64,000 bases of DNA. Source: JBDHBD01 sp039586095. GTDB taxonomy: Bacteria; Gemmatimonadota; Gemmatimonadetes; Palauibacterales; Palauibacteraceae. The position numbers were made by a program, and so were the translations under genes. Location: NCBI GenBank assembly GCA_039586095.1, contig JBDHLB010000015.1:18621-82620 (forward strand), read 5' to 3'. Position 1 is the first letter of the stretch. The number at the start of each line of letters is the position of its first letter. Shown one piece after another: positions 47,235-55,210 of the stretch. The notes below the pieces were generated by a model. That model made no database searches. It was not told where the DNA came from and saw only the letters and a program-made list of their open reading frames with translations.

Positions 47235-47699
47235 TTGGCACGTACTGTCGAGACCAGTGCAATATACTGGGTCAAATTGGAGGACAACGGGAGAGGTGAA
47301 AGAGTCACGTGCCCCGTCCGCACGTCCCGTCGATCTAACCTGTTCGTGATCGGAATCATGGCGATCGGGCAACTCAAGATCGATACGGACATCGTTCGCC
47401 TGGTCACGACGGCGGGGCTGGCCGGCATGGCCCTGGCCTTAAGGTTGTCGTTCGGCCTCGGGTCACGCGACGTCACACGGAACGTCACAGATGGATTCTA
47501 CGCCCGTACGACGTTTCTCATCGGCGAGGAAATGGAGGTGTTGTGCGAGCGGGGCACGCTCAGCTCCATCACCCCGACACAGACGATCCTCGAGAGAGAC
47601 GGCCACCGGATCGCGGCCGCCAGAAGCGTGTTGCTCCTAGAGCGTCGAGCAGTAATCATCGCGCGGAGAACTGCGCATCATCGCGCAGCCGACAGATAG
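47235..47699 (+). pseudogene. N-terminally truncated MscS-like/TM-helix channel fragment
   Basis: The frame has a possible TTG at 47235 or ATG at 47358. It contains IGQLKIDTDIVRLVTTAGLAGMALALRLSFGLGSRDVTRN (in parts), then GFYARTTFLIGEE and ITPTQTILERDGHRIAAARSVLLLE. That is the pore-lining helix plus start of the beta domain of small TM-helix/MscS-like channels (consensus ALALAFGLGGRD.ARN..AGFY.R). The preceding helices are missing and the tail is basic and unstructured. It is likely a remnant, or a small subunit. It sits divergent to mscL. Confidence 0.5.
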
Positions 47700-47738
47700 A
47701 GCCGACCAAGACGTACACACGAAGGAGGGTAGAAGAAG

Positions 47739-48629
47739 ATGGGCGTTACGGAGATGCACAGAGCCGGCCGCTGGCTGGTGACGGCGGCAGTCGGGATCGT
47801 GCTGAGCGGACTGGCTCCGCAGTCGATCATGGCGCAGGAAGAGGAAGAAGAGGAAAAGGGATGGGAGTTCACGGCCGAGCTCAGCGCGATCTGGGTGGGT
47901 GGCAACTCGGTCTCGAACACGTTCGGGCTGGGGAGCGAACTGGCCCGGGAGTGGGCGCGGTCCGCGGTCAGCTTCTCGGGTGGTGCACTGCGCAGCGAGA
48001 ACACGAGAAGATCCCGCACGGCGGTCGGTACAGCGGATGACTTCATCGTGAACGTAGACGAGGATGCGGAAAAAACGGCCGAGAACTACTTCCTTCGTGG
48101 CCGTTACGACTACAAGTTCAGCGACCGTTTCTTCTCGTTCGTCAGCGCCTCCTGGCTGCGCAACACGTTTGCCGGAATCAAGGCCGAATGGGTGGGCGCG
48201 GCCGGCGTCGGCAACATCTGGGTGGACAGCGACCGAATCCGTTTTTCGACCGACTACAGCATTACGCTCTCTCACAGGGCTGACGTGGTTCCCAACCCGG
48301 ATGCCGATGACACTTTCGCCGGTGCGCGTTTCGGGTATGACTTCGGGGCCGTGCTCACCGAGGCCGCCGAATTCACGAGCGAGTTCATCGGCGATCTGAA
48401 TCTCAACAACACAGACGATGTGCGGTTCGACTGGACGAACTCGCTGCCCGTCTCGATCAGCTCGAAGCTGGCGCTCAAGCCGAGCCTTCAGCTCACGTGG
48501 CGGAACGATCCCGCGCTCGAGACGCTCGAGCTGTTCACGGCGACCGGGAATCCGACCGGTGAGACGGTCCTGTCTCCGCTGGACAAGCTGGACACGCTGT
48601 TCACGTTGGCTCTGGTCCTGTCCCTGTAG
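47739..48629 (+). CDS. DUF481-family outer-membrane protein
   Basis: 296 residues with a signal peptide ending QSIMAQ. The DUF481 pattern is visible: FTAELSAIWVGGNSVSNTFGLG, ENYFLRGRYDYKFSDRFFSFVSASWLRN and a run of beta-strands with YxYxF spacing, predicted to form a small salt-stress-induced-like beta-barrel (YdiY type). AAGGAGGG lies about 11 nt before the ATG. The EEEEEE run after the signal is unusual but low-complexity. Confidence 0.85.
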   Translation: MGVTEMHRAGRWLVTAAVGIVLSGLAPQSIMAQEEEEEEKGWEFTAELSAIWVGGNSVSNTFGLGSELAREWARSAVSFSGGALRSENTRRSRTAVGTADDFIVNVDEDAEKTAENYFLRGRYDYKFSDRFFSFVSASWLRNTFAGIKAEWVGAAGVGNIWVDSDRIRFSTDYSITLSHRADVVPNPDADDTFAGARFGYDFGAVLTEAAEFTSEFIGDLNLNNTDDVRFDWTNSLPVSISSKLALKPSLQLTWRNDPALETLELFTATGNPTGETVLSPLDKLDTLFTLALVLSL

Positions 48630-48742
48630 GCGACCGCACCAGGTCTCCGCGCGAGTCGCAGCATGTGTATCTGTGGCTGCGCGGCTTGAGCATCGAAACA
48701 TGAGTGCCACGCGTAACGATGTGAACCGGGAGGCGGAAAGAG

Positions 48743-51169
48743 ATGAAGGGTAAGAGGGCGCTCGTTGCGTGGTTCGTTCTTCAGAGCCTGTCCGGCCTGA
48801 GTGGAAGCGTGGCAGGCCAGTCCATCGACTTGATCCCGCATCCCGCCGAGCTGGAGCGGGGAAGTGGCCAGTTCTCCCTCTCTCGCGCGACGGCGATCGC
48901 GCTTTCCCCGTACGCGGACGAAGAGCTCCGATCGGTCGTCGAGCTGTGGGCTGCTCCGCTGCGCGCAGCGACGGGCTTCCCGCTCCCGATCGTGTCTGGT
49001 TCGGGGGGGCAGGCGGTGGATGGGGTGATCGCTTTCGTTCTGGACGATGACGGACCCAGGAAGGCGACGGTGGCCGCCGGTCTGAGGTCACAGGAAGCCG
49101 AATCCTATCTTCTCTCGGTCACCCCTGCGGGGATTCGTGTGTCCGCTCCCACCGCATCGGGGATCTTCTACGCGACCCAGACGCTGCGGCAGCTCCTTCC
49201 CAGCGACGCGGAAGCGACCTTTGCCGCCCACGCTGCCGATATGCCCGTTCAGACAGAGCCTTCGGGTGGGACGGGGGACGGGGACCCGCCGTCCACATGG
49301 CGCATTCCCGGCCTGAGTATTCGGGACGCGCCTCGCTTCCCCTACCGCGGGATGCACCTCGACGTGGGCCGCCATCTGTTCCCGGTCGAGTTCGTGAAGA
49401 AGTACATCGACCTGCTGGCGTCTTACAAGATGAACAGCTTCCACTGGCACCTTACCGAGGACCAGGGATGGCGGATCGAGATCATGAGGTATCGCCGCCT
49501 GACCGACGTGGGCGCCTGGCGCAGGGAGACCATCGTGGGGAAGAACTCCAATCCCTACGTGGGGGATGGCCGGCGCTACGGGGGCTTCTATACACAGGAC
49601 GAAGTGCGGGAGATCGTGGCCTACGCGCAGGCGCGACACGTTACGATCATCCCGGAGATCGAAATGCCGGGTCACTCGCTGGCGGCCCTCGCCGCCTACC
49701 CGGAGCTCGCGTGCACCGATGGGCCTTTCGAAGTCGGCACGCGTTGGGGCGTGTTCGAGGACATCTACTGTCCGAGCGAGCGCACGTTCGCGTTTCTGGA
49801 GGACGTGCTCCTGGAGGTGATGGAGCTCTTCCCCAGTCCGTACATCCACATTGGCGGGGATGAAGCGCCAAAGGCACGGTGGGAGCGGAGCGACCTGGCT
49901 CAGGAGGTGATATCGGCCGAAGGCCTGGCGGACGAGAAGGAGTTGCAGAGCTGGTTCATCCGGCGGATCGAGAACTTCCTGCTCGCCCACGGGCGACGCT
50001 TGATCGGATGGGACGAGATCCTCGAAGGCGGGCTCGCACCCGAGGCGACGGTCATGTCGTGGCGTGGAATGGAGGGCGGAATCGAGGCGGCCCGCCAGGG
50101 TCACGACGTGATCATGACACCGACCGCCCACGCGTACTTCGACTACTACCAAGGCCCGAGAGAGCAGGAGCCGTTGGCGATCGGTGGCTTCTTGCCACTG
50201 GAAAGCGTGTACGCGTTCGAGCCTGTCCCCGATGAGCTGACGCCGTCAGAGGCGCCACGCGTGTTGGGAGTGCAGGGGAACGTGTGGACCGAGTACATGC
50301 GAACGACCGACTACGTGGAGTACATGGTGTTTCCTCGCCTGCTCGCCATGGCGGAGGTCGCGTGGACGCCGGCCGACGTCCGCGACTGGCCGTCCTTTCT
50401 GCGGCGACTGGGCGGGCACCTCGACCGACTGGAGGCCCGGGGCGTCAACTATCGAATCCCGGAGCCCGAGGGCTTGGAACGGGAGCGGCTGACGTTCGCA
50501 GACACGGTTCGGATCGAGCTCTTCTCCCCGGTTCGGGACGCCGTGATCCGATACACGCTGGACGGCGGTCCTCCGACCCCTGCATCCCCCGTCTACACGG
50601 AGGCGCTCAGCGTTCCCGTGGACGACGACGGCACCCTGGTGGCGGCGCGGGCGTTTCTGCCCGATGGGAGAACGAGCGCGTGGCGGACCGGGCGGTACAT
50701 ACGCACGGAGCTGCGACCGCCGGCTGGGGTGAAAGCGGGAGAACTGCAGCCCGGGCTCCGCTACGAGTATTTCGAGAGCCGGATTCGATCGGTGTCCAGA
50801 TTGAGGAACCTCGACCCGCGGCGCAGCGGTATCGCGCGGATGATCGGGCTTCCTGGAGTGCAGCGCGAGGACGAGTTCGGGCTACGGTTTACGGGTTACG
50901 TGCAGCTGCCGGCCGACGGCATCTATGGCTTCCACGTGACCTCTGACGACGGCAGCCGACTGTACATCGACGGAGAGCTGGTCGTGGACCACGACGGCCG
51001 CCACACGGCCTACACACAGTCAGGCCAGGTCGCGCTCGCCGAAGGCTACCATGCTCTCACCCTGCTGTATTTCGAGGCGGCCGGAGGTCAGAGCCTCGAG
51101 GCCGAGATCGAGCTGCCCGACGGTTCGAGACGGCCGCTGCCTGCCGCCTGGCTGTTCCACTCGCCCTGA
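48743..51169 (+). CDS. Secreted beta-N-acetylhexosaminidase (GH20) with PA14 domain
   Basis: 808 residues with signal peptide. GH20b N-terminal domain (about 28-190), then a catalytic TIM barrel with YRGMHLDVGRHLFP, SFHWHLTEDQGWRIEI, PEIEMPGHSLAAL and the catalytic pair in HIGGD373E374. A chitobiase-type C-terminal Ig-like domain (about 575-650, IRYTLDGGPPTPASPVYTE) and a PA14 carbohydrate-binding domain (about 680-800, LPADGIYGFHVTSDDGSRLYIDG) follow. It releases terminal GlcNAc/GalNAc from chitin fragments or glycans. GGGAGG ribosome-binding site. Confidence 0.95.
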   Translation: MKGKRALVAWFVLQSLSGLSGSVAGQSIDLIPHPAELERGSGQFSLSRATAIALSPYADEELRSVVELWAAPLRAATGFPLPIVSGSGGQAVDGVIAFVLDDDGPRKATVAAGLRSQEAESYLLSVTPAGIRVSAPTASGIFYATQTLRQLLPSDAEATFAAHAADMPVQTEPSGGTGDGDPPSTWRIPGLSIRDAPRFPYRGMHLDVGRHLFPVEFVKKYIDLLASYKMNSFHWHLTEDQGWRIEIMRYRRLTDVGAWRRETIVGKNSNPYVGDGRRYGGFYTQDEVREIVAYAQARHVTIIPEIEMPGHSLAALAAYPELACTDGPFEVGTRWGVFEDIYCPSERTFAFLEDVLLEVMELFPSPYIHIGGDEAPKARWERSDLAQEVISAEGLADEKELQSWFIRRIENFLLAHGRRLIGWDEILEGGLAPEATVMSWRGMEGGIEAARQGHDVIMTPTAHAYFDYYQGPREQEPLAIGGFLPLESVYAFEPVPDELTPSEAPRVLGVQGNVWTEYMRTTDYVEYMVFPRLLAMAEVAWTPADVRDWPSFLRRLGGHLDRLEARGVNYRIPEPEGLERERLTFADTVRIELFSPVRDAVIRYTLDGGPPTPASPVYTEALSVPVDDDGTLVAARAFLPDGRTSAWRTGRYIRTELRPPAGVKAGELQPGLRYEYFESRIRSVSRLRNLDPRRSGIARMIGLPGVQREDEFGLRFTGYVQLPADGIYGFHVTSDDGSRLYIDGELVVDHDGRHTAYTQSGQVALAEGYHALTLLYFEAAGGQSLEAEIELPDGSRRPLPAAWLFHSP

Positions 51170-51210
51170 CCGCCGCACCCGGCGCGTTCGGTGCCCGCCT
51201 CTCGCGCCCC

Positions 51211-52368
51211 TCAATCCGAAGGCGACCACACGCGTGTTTCCGCCCGGAACACCACCCACGCAAACCAGAAATGGTTCCCGTGTGGGATCGAGGCCAGACG
51301 CTCACCCTGAAGCGGGCCCGAGACGGCCCGTCCGGCCAGATCCCACTCAGAGCTCGTCTCGAGGTCCCGAAACGCACCGCCCTGCCACTGGAAGGTGAGC
51401 GTGCGATCGGCGAGCCGCCGGTCGAATACCGCTGTCTGGCCCACGTCGCGGCCGTCCGGAATGCGGGCCCGATCGAGCGCGCTGGCCGCGCCGCCCGACC
51501 AGAATACGGCGAACGGCGTCCCGTCCTCTTCGTCGTTCGCGACTCGTGCAGTCGACAGTGCCGAGAACGGGGCGGCCCACCCGTCCCCCAGCTCGAGTGC
51601 CACGATCCGCTCCATGGCTGGCAGCCGCCCATCACGCGCCGCGCGGAAGAAGTTGGGAAGCGGCTCGTCGCGCGTGTCGTACCCCGCGTACGGATTCCGG
51701 CCGTAGTCCCGGTTGTGTCCGGTGTCCCGCGACAGCACCCGAATCCCGGGGTGGAGCACGCGGGCGGTTCCCCAGGCCAGGGTGTTGGCCGGATACAGGG
51801 TGAGCACCATCCCCAGCAGCTCGCCGACGATCGCTTCTCCGGACGCCTGCTGCCACCAGGTTTCGGTCTGTCGATCGTACATGACGAGGTCCGAGTGTCT
51901 CAGTCGCCCCGTCGTGCCGAAGTCGAGGATTCGCCCTGCCACGTCGCGTTCGAAGGTGAGGGCGGTGTTGCACAGGGGACAGAAGGTGATCGAGAGCGGC
52001 TTACCGCCCACCTCGTCGTTCACGATCTCGTGCCATATGAGGATGCGGAGCGGATAGCCCTTCACCTCACCGCCATGCTCGACGACCATCACGGGATCGG
52101 AAGACTCGAGCCACTCGGTCGCCCGCTTCGCGTCCTCGAAGCGGGGCTCATCGATGGAAGGAATTCCGTCCTTCGGGGGCCCGCCTGAGACGATCTCCTC
52201 GACCGGGACCGAGATGCGTGAGAAATCGGTCTTCCATTGGCTGCCCGCGCCCAGTCGAAGGGCCACGAGTGTCGAGTCGACGTCCGAACTCCCGCTATCC
52301 TGCGTACACGCCGGGGATACGACGACCCCGAGTGCGGCGATCGTCAGGCCAAGCGTCCTCTTCACCAT
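51211..52368 (-). CDS. DUF3179-domain lipoprotein
   Basis: 385 residues from the ATG at 52368 (GGAGATGA upstream). The signal ends VSPA-C21. The conserved core of DUF3179 is present: VEEIVSGGPPKDGIPSID, MVVEHGGEVKGYPLRILIWHEIVND, ITFCPLCNTALTF, DFGTTGRLRHSDLVMYDRQTETWWQ, and a C-terminal half with FAVFWSGG. The two-Cys CPLC motif could bind a metal or be redox-active. The family has no assigned reaction. Divergent from the selenoprotein gene. Confidence 0.9.
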   Translation of the reverse strand: MVKRTLGLTIAALGVVVSPACTQDSGSSDVDSTLVALRLGAGSQWKTDFSRISVPVEEIVSGGPPKDGIPSIDEPRFEDAKRATEWLESSDPVMVVEHGGEVKGYPLRILIWHEIVNDEVGGKPLSITFCPLCNTALTFERDVAGRILDFGTTGRLRHSDLVMYDRQTETWWQQASGEAIVGELLGMVLTLYPANTLAWGTARVLHPGIRVLSRDTGHNRDYGRNPYAGYDTRDEPLPNFFRAARDGRLPAMERIVALELGDGWAAPFSALSTARVANDEEDGTPFAVFWSGGAASALDRARIPDGRDVGQTAVFDRRLADRTLTFQWQGGAFRDLETSSEWDLAGRAVSGPLQGERLASIPHGNHFWFAWVVFRAETRVWSPSD

Positions 52369-52536
52369 GCGATCATCTCCTTGTCCCGCCTGTCTCCTTC
52401 GTGCGCGCGGCTTGCCTCCCTTCATGCGCGCGCTCGTGAAACAAGGGATCGGCCCCTGTTGTTCCTGAGAGAACACGGCCTCTCTCGGGTTCTCCCAAGT
52501 ATGGACGCGGTTGCGCGAGGTCGGTGGCTCGACCGA

Positions 52537-52562
52537 CGTTGGCCCCGTCTGCGTTGGCCCCG
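52537..52562 (+). repeat. 11-bp direct repeat upstream of the selenoprotein gene
   Basis: CGTTGGCCCCG occurs at 52537-52547 and again at 52552-52562, 15 nt start to start, in the 265-nt region between the divergent DUF3179 and selenoprotein genes. Tandem short repeats near a divergent promoter can be regulator sites; nothing more is shown. Confidence 0.4.
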
Positions 52563-52633
52563 ACCAGGAAGCGATCGGTTCGAACGCGGGTGGAGGGATC
52601 CGGAACACGAGCATTGCGCGACCGGACGACGGA

Positions 52634-53350
52634 ATGAGCGCTGAAGGCGGACACGAACCGTACAGAGAGTCGTTGGGCGACCCACCGGCCTGGGTTCCGG
52701 TGATCGACCAGCCGGAAGCCGAGGGTGTGCTGGCTGACGTCTATGCACGCATCAGGGCACCGGACGAGGTGGCGCACATCATCGGTGTCCAATCCCTGCA
52801 TCCGAAAGCTCTCGAGGCTCACGTCCGCCTCTATCGGACGATCATGTTCGACCGTTCGCCCCTCAGTCGAGCTCAGCGCGAGTCCATCGCCGTAGTGGTT
52901 TCGGCGATCAACGATTGTTTCTATTGAGTGCAGCATCACGGGGCGGCGCTCCGTGCACTGGGAGAGACCGAGCTGGCCGAGGTCGTGGCGAAGGATTGGC
53001 GGCAGGGAGATCTGGACGAGCGATTTCGCACACTGTTGGAGTTCGCCGAAGCGCTGACACGAGACCCGGGCGCCCTGCACAGCAGCGTGATCGATCGCCT
53101 CCGGGGAGCCGGCTGGGATGACGAAGCGATCCTCCATGCGTGCGAGGTGGTCAGCTACTTCAACTTCGTGAATCGAATGGCCGACGGTCTGGGTGTCGCC
53201 CTCGAGAAGGACTGGCCGCATCCGGTCATGGGTCGTTGGCGGGAGCCGGAAGCCGCAAGTGCGAGCGAGCGCAATACTCGGCCGGCGAGCGAGTCGCTCC
53301 GGAACCCTGGAGCGGAAGAAGGCGTTTCGCGAGAGCCGGGAGCTCGCTAG
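52634..53350 (+). CDS. AhpD-like peroxidase-related selenoprotein (CxxU), in-frame TGA read as Sec98
   Basis: Carboxymuconolactone-decarboxylase/AhpD-fold protein of the peroxidase-related type (like TIGR01926). One TGA (52925-52927) interrupts an otherwise continuous 238-codon frame. Around it the sequence reads E83SIAVVVSAINDC95-F-Y-TGA-V-Q-H-H102. This reproduces the AhpD catalytic spacing (E, +12 C, +3 C, +4 H), with the TGA at the second Cys. Homology continues strongly afterwards (ALHSSVIDRLRGAGWDDEAI, VVSYFNFVNRMADGLGVALEK). A SECIS-like hairpin follows the TGA. Most likely a selenocysteine thiol peroxidase/oxidoreductase; a nonsense mutation or base error is the alternative. It lies 39 nt before an ECF sigma gene. 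Confidence 0.82.
52927..52959 (+). promoter_or_regulatory. Bacterial SECIS-like hairpin
   Basis: Directly after the TGA: AGTG (52927-52930) pairs with CACT (52956-52959). After a 6-nt 5' bulge, 52937-52944 pair with 52948-52955 (8 bp including one G-U), closing a GGC triloop (52945-52947). The loop starts 18 nt after the TGA and begins with G, which fits the known placement and loop-G preference of bacterial SECIS elements read by SelB. Pairing was done by eye. Confidence 0.65.
53302..53327 (+). promoter_or_regulatory. Candidate ECF (SigR-type) autoregulatory promoter
   Basis: GGAAC (53302-53306), an 18-nt spacer, then GTT (53325-53327, preceded by C). This is the spacing and sequence of sigma-R-type promoters (GGAA(T/C)-N18/19-GTT). 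It lies inside the 3' end of the selenoprotein gene, 63 nt before the sigma-factor start, which fits autoregulation of the sigma/anti-sigma pair. Confidence 0.5.
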
Positions 53351-53389
53351 CGCTACAATACAAGATCGAGAGGACCCCGTGGCGGGCGA

Positions 53390-53989
53390 GTGACGATCGC
53401 CCGGACGACGCAGGATACGGGACACAGGGTGGAGCACAGCGACGATCGGCAGAAGAAGGCCCGGTTCGAGAGCGAGGCGCTCATCCATTTGGACGCTCTC
53501 TATGGGCTCGCCATGCGCCTCACGGCGGGTGACGAGGCGCGCGCCGAGGACCTCGTTCAAGAGGCTGTGCTCAAGGCGTACCGCGCCTGGGACGACTTCG
53601 TCCTCGGGACGAACTGCCGCGCGTGGCTGATGACGATTCTGCGCAACACGTTCATCAACGAGTACCGCAAGGCGCAGCGCCAGCCTTCGCCCGTCGAGTT
53701 CGAGGAAATACAGGACCGCTCCGTGTTTGAAGGTCTGAAGAGCGCGGATCCTGCCGAGCTGTTGTTCGACCGGCTCATCGATGAAGAGGTGATTCGCGCG
53801 ATCGACGCGCTGGCGGACGAATTCAGGATTCCGGTGGTCTTGTCGGACCTGGAGGGTCTGGGCTACCAGGAGATCTCTGACATAATGGGTATTCCCGTGG
53901 GCACTGTGAAGTCCAGGCTGTTTCGTGCGCGGCGGCGGCTACAGCAGGAGCTTTACGCGTACGCTCGCGAGATGGGGTACGTCTCGTGA
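53390..53989 (+). CDS. ECF RNA polymerase sigma factor, SigR-like
   Basis: 199 residues. Region 2 (about 30-100) has LDALYGLAMRLTAGDEARAEDLVQEAVLKAYRAWDDF in parts and TNCRAWLMTILRNTFINEYRK. Region 4 (about 140-195) has LSDLEGLGYQEISDIMGIPVGTVKSRLFRARRRLQ. This pattern, together with a ZAS anti-sigma next to it, fits the SigR/ECF12 group that responds to disulfide stress. GTG start at 53390; a GTG at 53429 is an alternative. Coupled to the anti-sigma gene by GTGA. Confidence 0.9.
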   Translation: MTIARTTQDTGHRVEHSDDRQKKARFESEALIHLDALYGLAMRLTAGDEARAEDLVQEAVLKAYRAWDDFVLGTNCRAWLMTILRNTFINEYRKAQRQPSPVEFEEIQDRSVFEGLKSADPAELLFDRLIDEEVIRAIDALADEFRIPVVLSDLEGLGYQEISDIMGIPVGTVKSRLFRARRRLQQELYAYAREMGYVS

Positions 53990-54237
53990 ACACGAAGAAG
54001 CGAGAGATGATCAGCTGTGAGGACGCCGTGGAGCGGGTGTACGAATATCTCGACGGCGAGCTCGATCCGGACTGGAACGAACGGGTCCGCGAGCACTTGG
54101 AGGTGTGCAAGCGCTGCTACCCGTATTTCGACTTCGAGCGCATCTTCCTCGATCACATTCGCAGCAAGGGACTGAAGGCCGAGCGCAGCGAGCGGCTCGA
54201 ACGGAAGGTCCGTGATATGCTGCGCGAGCTCGACTAG
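53986..54237 (+). CDS. Zinc-binding anti-sigma factor, RsrA-like
   Basis: 83 residues with C11, H37, C41 and C44, the H-x3-C-x2-C ZAS motif and an N-terminal Cys at the same positions as in Streptomyces RsrA, where C11 and C44 form the trigger disulfide on oxidation and release the sigma factor. By homology it holds the SigR-like factor in the reduced state. GTG start overlapping the sigma stop. Followed by the convergent SRAP gene. Confidence 0.88.
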   Translation: MNTKKREMISCEDAVERVYEYLDGELDPDWNERVREHLEVCKRCYPYFDFERIFLDHIRSKGLKAERSERLERKVRDMLRELD

Positions 54238-54317
54238 CCGAAACGCCTCAGCTCGAAGGGGCCAGGATCGAATACGGGGGCACGGTCGGTCAGCCGATCG
54301 TGCCGCCGAATGTTCCC

Positions 54318-55082
54318 TCACAGCAGCGGAAGCTGGTCGGACTTTCGCGCCGAGTTGGCCGTTTCGGAGGACGCGTCTTCCCCCCCGCCGTTATTATCGG
54401 ACGCCACCTCCGCCAGAGGCTCGATACAGGCCGGCTCGTCGAACGCCGGCCGGTTCATCTGGCGGGTGACCGGATAGACTTCCAGCAGATCCGCCGGCAA
54501 GGGCCGCAGAAGCGGCTCCAGTTCGAGGTACCTCTGGAGGCTCGGGTCCAGCCACGCCGGGACATCCTCCGACGGAAGAATGACGGGCATGCGATCATGG
54601 ATCTCACGCAGCCGTTCGTTCGCATCGGTCGTGACCACGACGCACGACTCGACCGAATCGCCTCGGCCCTGCCATCGATCCCACAGGGCCGCGAACGCGA
54701 ACGGTCGGCCACTCTTCAGCCGAACGTAATAGGGCTGCTTGCCGCCCCCCTCGGCCCGCCATTCGAAGAACCCGTCCGCCACGACCAGACAGCGGCGCTC
54801 GCTCAGCGCATCGCGAAACGCTGGTTTGCGATCGAGTGATTCTCCGCGTGCGTTGATCAGGCTGGGCCACTCGGCGGGATCTTTGGCCCACGAGGGCACG
54901 AGCCCCCAGCGCAGCAGAGCGATCTCCCTCAGCCCATCGGCCGGCGCGCGCCGAACGGTGACAATCGCTTGCGTGGGCGCGATGTTGAAGCGAGGCGCGA
55001 GGTCCGACGCCTCGACACGTTCGACGTCGAACAGCTCGGCGATCTCGGTGATCGGTGTCTTGAGCGTGAATCGTCCGCACAT
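54318..55082 (-). CDS. SOS response-associated peptidase (SRAP, YedK/HMCES)
   Basis: 254 residues. Cys2 (MCGRFT), which forms the thiazolidine crosslink to abasic sites in ssDNA, is present, with FNIAPTQ, Asn77 (INARGES), E107 (GFFEW) and H162 (IHDRMPV). It shields abasic sites in single-stranded DNA. The usual length is about 220; the last 25 residues (Asn/Gly/Ser-rich) are an extension. Converges with the anti-sigma gene. Confidence 0.95.
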   Translation of the reverse strand: MCGRFTLKTPITEIAELFDVERVEASDLAPRFNIAPTQAIVTVRRAPADGLREIALLRWGLVPSWAKDPAEWPSLINARGESLDRKPAFRDALSERRCLVVADGFFEWRAEGGGKQPYYVRLKSGRPFAFAALWDRWQGRGDSVESCVVVTTDANERLREIHDRMPVILPSEDVPAWLDPSLQRYLELEPLLRPLPADLLEVYPVTRQMNRPAFDEPACIEPLAEVASDNNGGGEDASSETANSARKSDQLPLL

Positions 55083-55210
55083 GGATGAGGATACCTTTGG
55101 CCGCCCGGATGGTTGCGGGTACGGGAGTCCGAGCGTCGATTCCCAAACGATTGCTCAGACAGAGGGGAACCCTCGCTGGCCTGCAACGAGCCCGGACCAG
55201 GATCGGAACC

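Noticed and set aside
52511..52633. Longer N-terminus for the selenoprotein from an upstream ATG at 52511
   Set aside because: The extra 41 residues are Gly/Arg-rich and lack family similarity; the ATG at 52634 begins just before the conserved part.
52928..53350. Second half of the selenoprotein as a separate gene starting at GTG 52928
   Set aside because: No ribosome-binding site, and it would lack the N-terminal helices and the first catalytic Cys. Continuity of the CMD domain across the TGA favours one gene.
53354..53359. TACAAT as a sigma-70 -10 box for the sigma gene
   Set aside because: No matching -35 box at 16-18 nt; the GGAAC-N18-GTT motif upstream is a better candidate.
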